Below are positions 60,087 to 64,000 of a stretch of DNA of 64,000 bases, piece after piece. Within the stretch, counting starts at the first letter, position 1, and each line of letters begins with the position of its first letter. The position numbers and the translations under genes are program-made. The stretch comes from Candidatus Nitrohelix vancouverensis. GTDB taxonomy: Bacteria; Nitrospinota; Nitrospinia; Nitrospinales; VA-1. The stretch covers positions 1,762,557 through 1,826,556 of the forward strand of contig CP048620.1 in NCBI GenBank assembly GCA_015698305.1, in the 5' to 3' direction. The notes below the pieces were generated by a model. The model saw only the letters and a list, made by a program, of their open reading frames with translations. It was not told the DNA's origin and made no database searches.

Positions 60087-61343
60087 TTAAAAGAAAACCT
60101 GCGCCCGCGCCTGAATGATGTTCAGGTTGAGGTTGTCTGCGATCGGATCGGTATTGGCGTGTTGATAATTGAGCTGAAATCTGATTTTGGGGTTGACGTA
60201 CCAGTTGACCGAAGCGCCATAGTTCTCTTGTTGTCCGCCTGTGATCGGGCGGTCGTTCAGGTCGATGAAACTGTAACGAAACGCGACTTCCCAGGCGCCC
60301 GGTCCGCCATCTCCAAAATTCTTGTTGGGGACGATCATTCCAAACTTCCCCTTGCTGGGGCTGTAATTGCGGTTCTCGCCGGTGAGAAACCAGGAGGCGA
60401 GAACGTAACCGCCATCCAACTGAGCGTTGGCGTTTTGCGTCCGCTCGATGTTGTGAATCATGTACTCCCCTTGCAGAGACAACGCTCCCAGGAATTGCGC
60501 CCACTCGAAGCCAATGGTGGTGAAATGGTCTATGTTGGAGATTGTGCCTGTATTGACGGTTCGGATCGAAGTCACATGCGATTCGGGTCGGCTGTCGATG
60601 GTCGCGCTACTTGTTGCATCCTGGGGAACGCGGTAGGTTCCGGACACTCCCAGATGCATGGAATTGCCGAAAGGGGAAAGCGTGGCGCGGGCCGTGGTTC
60701 CGTGGCCTTCGCCTTTCACCCGGTTATCTCCGACGCCCTCGCCAAATCCGCCGACGGCAACTGTCCAGTTGGCGCCGTTGAAACTCGCCTGCAGACCTAA
60801 GTTGCGGCCTGGAACGAATGCGTTTGCCAGCGAACGTTCCATGAAGGGATGGTATTTGGAACTGCTTAGTTCCTCCAGACTGAAGGGTTCCTTGAAATGA
60901 CCGATTTTAAAATTGGTATTCCTGATGCCGTAATAACCCAGCCAGGAATCGTTGAGGCTCACTGCGTTTCCTGAATAATCCATACCAAGCGCAAATCTCC
61001 AGTGACGGTACAATCGTCCTTCCAACTCCAGCCGGACCCGGCGCACTTCAGCTCCATCTCCGAAGCGGGTGTTTTCATCGTAAAAGGCGGCGTCGGTTTG
61101 AATGCGTCCGCCAACCTTCAAACGAAAATCATCGCCTTTTTTGCCAAACTCAAAACCCTTGGAATTTTTTTGCGATGCCTCCTGCTCGCGTTTCTTTTTC
61201 AATTGCTCGTATTGTTCGGCGCTGATCGTGCGATTGTCCCGCAGGACTTCAAGCAGATCATCGTTTGCATGCACGCCTGTCGCGAGGCAAAGGAGTAGGG
61301 CCGGGATGAAAATGAAGCTGAGGATACTTGGATTTTTGTTCAT
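60087..61343 (-). CDS. Outer-membrane porin (OprO/OprP-like) inside the mod operon
   Basis: The 418-aa protein has a Sec signal (LSFIFIPALLLCLATGVHA), a short coiled-coil (about 40-65), then a beta-barrel of the phosphate-selective porin type (FRLKVGGRIQTDAAFYDENT, GHFKEPFSLEEL) and a C-terminal aromatic residue (AQVFF) expected for BAM-dependent insertion. OprP-like porins pass oxyanions. Its location between modB (21 bp) and modC (30 bp) strongly suggests co-transcription and a role in bringing molybdate or tungstate across the outer membrane. That role is an inference. Confidence 0.85.
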   Translation of the reverse strand: MNKNPSILSFIFIPALLLCLATGVHANDDLLEVLRDNRTISAEQYEQLKKKREQEASQKNSKGFEFGKKGDDFRLKVGGRIQTDAAFYDENTRFGDGAEVRRVRLELEGRLYRHWRFALGMDYSGNAVSLNDSWLGYYGIRNTNFKIGHFKEPFSLEELSSSKYHPFMERSLANAFVPGRNLGLQASFNGANWTVAVGGFGEGVGDNRVKGEGHGTTARATLSPFGNSMHLGVSGTYRVPQDATSSATIDSRPESHVTSIRTVNTGTISNIDHFTTIGFEWAQFLGALSLQGEYMIHNIERTQNANAQLDGGYVLASWFLTGENRNYSPSKGKFGMIVPNKNFGDGGPGAWEVAFRYSFIDLNDRPITGGQQENYGASVNWYVNPKIRFQLNYQHANTDPIADNLNLNIIQARAQVFF

Positions 61344-61364
61344 AGGAGTTCCCTGTTAGCGGCG

Positions 61365-62045
61365 TTAGACATGTACCGGCAAGCGCCGATTGATTATGTA
61401 AACAATGAGAAGAACAAGAAATGAAAAAATAAGAAGCCCTGCGGATAGCAGGTGAGCGTTGCCGTAATCAAGAGTTTCTACCTTCTCATAGATTTCTATC
61501 GAGATCACTTTGGTTTCGCCGGGAATGCTCCCTCCGACCATCAGCACGACGCCGAATTCTCCGAGCGTGTGGGCGAACCCCAAGACCAGCGCGGTGACGT
61601 AGCCGCGAATCGCCAGCGGCGAAGCGACGGTCCAGAAGGCGTCCCATTTGGAGGCGCCCAGCGTCCATGCGGCTTCGAGCGGTTCCTTCCCCACCGCCTC
61701 GAAGGAACTGTGCAGGGGTTGAACGACGAAGGGAAGCGAATAAATGGAAGACGCGATGACCAGCCCGGTAAAACTGAAAGACAAAGGCGCGCCAGTAGCA
61801 GCGCTGAAGGGGCCGCCCAGCCATCCGTTCGGCCCCAATAAAATCAGCAGGTAAAATCCAAGAACGGTCGGCGGTAGCACCAGCGGCAGGGCCACCACGG
61901 CTTCGATGTAGGGTCGGTAACGCGAGCGCGTGTGCGCCAGCCACCAGGCGATGGGGATGCCGATGACGAGTAGTAGAGCGACGGTGGCAGAAGCCAGCTT
62001 CAGGGTCAGGAAGACAGCCTGAAAATCGAGTTGAGAAGTATTCAT
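61365..62045 (-). CDS. modB: Molybdate ABC transporter permease ModB
   Basis: This 226-aa permease has about five helices and the EAA-loop EAAWTLGASKWDAFWTVASPL contacting ModC. The TM region LPLVLPPTVLGFYLLILLG is typical of ModB. AAAGG precedes the ATG. It lies 40 bp after modA. Confidence 0.95.
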   Translation of the reverse strand: MNTSQLDFQAVFLTLKLASATVALLLVIGIPIAWWLAHTRSRYRPYIEAVVALPLVLPPTVLGFYLLILLGPNGWLGGPFSAATGAPLSFSFTGLVIASSIYSLPFVVQPLHSSFEAVGKEPLEAAWTLGASKWDAFWTVASPLAIRGYVTALVLGFAHTLGEFGVVLMVGGSIPGETKVISIEIYEKVETLDYGNAHLLSAGLLIFSFLVLLIVYIINRRLPVHV

Positions 62046-62085
62046 ACCAGGCCTTTAATGCGCAACGAATCTGATGGCTGAGTTT

Positions 62086-62904
62086 TCATTTCAAACCGTA
62101 TCCGTATCGTTTGATAATATCTTGCGCTGTGTCGCTTTTCAGGAATTTCCACAATGCCTGAGTTGCAGGGTTCTCTGCGCCTCGGTTGAGTATGACGACA
62201 TCCTGCCGCAAGGGATCGTGAAAAGTTTCAGGAACATCCCAGCGGTTGTTTCTATCGAACGCGTTTGATGGATCCAGAATTTGCGAGAGAGAGACGAAAC
62301 CGAGTTCCGCGTTTTGCGACGCGACGAATTGAAAGGTCTGTCCTATATTTTCTCCTTGCACCAGTCGCGTTCGAATCGAGTCCCAGAGTCCCATTTTTAT
62401 CAGGGTTTGCATCGCCGCCAGCCCGTAAGGCGCGGTCTTTGGATTGGCGATGGCCAGATGAGAAAAGTTTCCAATCCTTAAAACCGCATCCGCTTCACTC
62501 GCTTGTATATCATTTTTCAGGCTCCACAAGGAAATTCTTCCGGCGGCATAGGTGATCAGTGATCCTGCGACGGCTTTCCCCTGATCGACAAGGAGGCGCG
62601 GTCGTTGCTGGTCGGCGGAGAGGAACAGATCGAAAGGCGCGCCGTGGATAATCTGCGCATAGAGTTTTCCCGTCGATCCCGCGACGATCTGAACGCTGTG
62701 GCCGCTTTGTTTTTCAAAGGAGCGAACGATTTCACTGAAGGGATTATGGAAATTCGAAGCCACCGCCGCTCGGGTGGATTCGGCATGGACAAAGGGCAGG
62801 TCCGAACCGAGGATTGTCAGCAGTATGACAATGCATTGGAGAGAGGCGATCGGGATTGATTTGCATTGGTTCATTGTTTGCGGATTCTGAATGCGATGTT
62901 TCAT
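62086..62904 (-). CDS. modA: Molybdate-binding periplasmic protein ModA
   Basis: The 272-aa protein has a Sec leader (CIVILLTILGSDLPFVHA) and the ModA-type fold: AVASNFHNPFSEIVRSFEKQ, VQIVAGSTGKLYAQIIHGAP and LFLSADQQRPRLL, whose Ser/Ala positions bind the oxyanion, plus ALWKFLKSDTAQDIIKRYG. ATG 62904 overlaps the proximal ModE-like box; ATG 62874 is an alternative start. First gene of modA-modB-porin-modC. Confidence 0.93.
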   Translation of the reverse strand: MKHRIQNPQTMNQCKSIPIASLQCIVILLTILGSDLPFVHAESTRAAVASNFHNPFSEIVRSFEKQSGHSVQIVAGSTGKLYAQIIHGAPFDLFLSADQQRPRLLVDQGKAVAGSLITYAAGRISLWSLKNDIQASEADAVLRIGNFSHLAIANPKTAPYGLAAMQTLIKMGLWDSIRTRLVQGENIGQTFQFVASQNAELGFVSLSQILDPSNAFDRNNRWDVPETFHDPLRQDVVILNRGAENPATQALWKFLKSDTAQDIIKRYGYGLK

Positions 62905-62925
62905 TATGTTTCTTTATACATAACG
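62902..62925 (-). promoter_or_regulatory. ModE-like box A at the modA start
   Basis: On the minus strand CGTTATG-N10-CATAATG: half-sites CGTTAT and ATAATG 12 bp apart, the spacing of known ModE boxes. It overlaps the annotated start codon and could block transcription or translation when molybdate is plentiful. Confidence 0.6.
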
Positions 62926-62931
62926 ACGTGC

Positions 62932-62955
62932 CGCTATGTTTTCATAAGCATAGCG
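62932..62955 (-). promoter_or_regulatory. ModE-like box B upstream of modA
   Basis: A perfect inverted repeat CGCTATG-N10-CATAGCG, 30 bp (centre to centre) from box A, i.e. on the same helical face. The tandem pair suggests cooperative molybdate-dependent repression. No modE gene is visible in the window. Confidence 0.65.
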
Positions 62956-63027
62956 ATGAAGTCAAGGGGTATCTTCATTGGCGTTTAAGTTTTTTGGGGG
63001 ACGAAGCGTCGTCGCGCGATGACTTTA

Positions 63028-64000
63028 TTACGGAGTTTCGGCGGTTCTTCTGCTCGACAGATTCATCAGGCAGGGGATCAGGATGAGAGTGAACAGGGTG
63101 CTGACAAACAGGCCGGAAAGAATGACGACGCCAATGCCGCGATAAATTTCGCTCCCGGCGCCGGGGATGACCACGAGCGGAAGCAAACCGAAAATACTCG
63201 TGAAGGCGCTCATGAAAATCGGACGGATGCGGGTTTTAACGCTGTCGAGAATTGCTGAACGCGGTTCCATGTTCCCGATACGCTGGTTTTGCAGGGTTTG
63301 ATAAATGATAAGAATCGCATTGTTCACCACCACGCCGATCAGAATGATAAATCCCAGCATGGTCAGAATATCCAGCGGTTGAAATACGAAGCGATTGAGC
63401 GTCCAGAGTCCGAAAATGCCGCCCACCGCGGCGAGGGGAACGCTCAGCATGATGATGAGGGGGAATCCCCAGTGCTGAAACAAAACGGCGAGTAGCAGAT
63501 AAGTGATGATGATCGCAAGAATGAAATTGCCGGACATGGCTTCGCGCGTGCTCTCCAGCTTGTCGGCGTTGCCGGTGAGAAGAATCGAATAACCGCCGGT
63601 GAAGGTTCCGCTTTGTTCCAGAGGCAGAACGATTTGCTGGCGGACGATATCAATTGCCGCTTCCAGAGGCATTTCGTTCGGAGGCGATACTTCGAGGGTG
63701 ATGGAGCGTTCCCTTTCAAAATGCTGTATCTGTTCCGAGCTGACCGTGTCCAACACCTGAGCGATACTGCCAAGGGGAACCGCTTTGCCCTGCCGCGTGT
63801 ACACCGTCATTTTTTCCAAGTCCTGGGTGGCTTGCACGTCCTTATCCCTGCTTTGCAGGATCAGGTCGATGCCTTCTCTTGGCAGATAGGGAACCTGAAC
63901 AGAATCTGCATCGAGAAACACCTCGTCGGCGAACACGCCGTCCATCAAGGCGGCGACGGAGTAACCAATTTCAGAAACTTTCATGTCCATTTCCGCGCTT
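63028..64000 (-). CDS. RND-family efflux transporter, C-terminal part (partial)
   Basis: The frame runs off the window end. The visible 320+ aa are the second half of an AcrB-like pump: porter domain, then TM8-12 (LAIIITYLLLAVLFQHWGFP, GGIFGLWTLNRFVFQPLDI, LGFIILIGVVVNNAILIIYQ, FMSAFTSIFGLLPLVV, GIGVVILSGLFVSTLFTLIL). It is not a close copy of the pump at 9,544-12,804. The 123 bp between its stop and modA contain the ModE boxes. Partner genes are outside the window. Confidence 0.9.
   Translation of the reverse strand, partial: SAEMDMKVSEIGYSVAALMDGVFADEVFLDADSVQVPYLPREGIDLILQSRDKDVQATQDLEKMTVYTRQGKAVPLGSIAQVLDTVSSEQIQHFERERSITLEVSPPNEMPLEAAIDIVRQQIVLPLEQSGTFTGGYSILLTGNADKLESTREAMSGNFILAIIITYLLLAVLFQHWGFPLIIMLSVPLAAVGGIFGLWTLNRFVFQPLDILTMLGFIILIGVVVNNAILIIYQTLQNQRIGNMEPRSAILDSVKTRIRPIFMSAFTSIFGLLPLVVIPGAGSEIYRGIGVVILSGLFVSTLFTLILIPCLMNLSSRRTAETP

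Overview
This is a bacterial chromosome segment of moderately high G+C, with a Gram-negative envelope (outer-membrane porin, RND pumps, a lipoprotein-type membrane-fusion protein, periplasmic multihaem cytochrome). The gene mix (SUMF1-type protein, tetrahaem c-type cytochrome, NfeD/stomatin pair, DUF502, molybdate uptake) would suit a Nitrospinota- or deltaproteobacterium-like marine lineage. That assignment is a guess: there is no rRNA or other marker in the window.

Layout. 1-17.5 kb is core-like: a truncated sugar-nucleotide epimerase, a polytopic membrane protein with TPRs, a secreted SUMF1-domain protein, an acyl-CoA synthetase, a methyltransferase, an RND efflux pair, an NfeD/stomatin operon, a pentapeptide protein, an RluA-type pseudouridine synthase and DUF502. 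17.67-28.17 kb is a tRNA-Ala(GGC) integration hotspot. Island 1 (17,699-25,371) is bounded by a perfect 43-bp direct repeat of the tRNA 3' half. It carries integrase, excisionase-like protein, a small Cys-rich protein, a Rep_trans-like replication protein, an unknown 235-aa protein and a CBASS anti-phage operon (CD-NTase, E2-like protein, HNH-SAVED effector). Directly behind it lies a remnant of a sister island (about 25,430-28,166). This remnant keeps part of the 235-aa gene and the same 108-bp right end, but carries a DUF262-HEPN pair instead of CBASS. The two look like relatives with a shared backbone and exchangeable defence cargo. Upstream of the CBASS operon I see a 13-codon leader ORF embedded in a terminator hairpin and, divergently, a possible small RNA with a consensus promoter and a strong terminator.

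28.4-36.5 kb has a CHASE hybrid histidine kinase, a protoglobin-PsiE-like membrane protein, and an operon of an unknown protein, a DUF1611 P-loop protein, a PLP racemase and a 55-aa protein. A second copy of that 55-aa family sits at 49.1 kb. A cyclic-nucleotide-binding protein and an ArsR/ArsI-like pair follow. 36.6-43.6 kb is a complete type II-C CRISPR-Cas locus: 36 identical repeats, cas2, cas1, cas9 and a divergent tracrRNA. Every repeat ends in an extended -10 promoter motif.

43.7-58.7 kb is mixed core: an ABC-F ATPase, a methyltransferase, an MscS channel, a sigma54-controlled ring-cleavage operon (DoxX, intradiol and DODA-type dioxygenases) with its divergent activator, a tetrahaem cytochrome, NhaR-NhaA-amidoligase, and a SlyD-like isomerase. 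58.9-62.9 kb is a molybdate operon (modA, modB, porin, modC) preceded by two ModE-like boxes. A truncated RND transporter closes the window.
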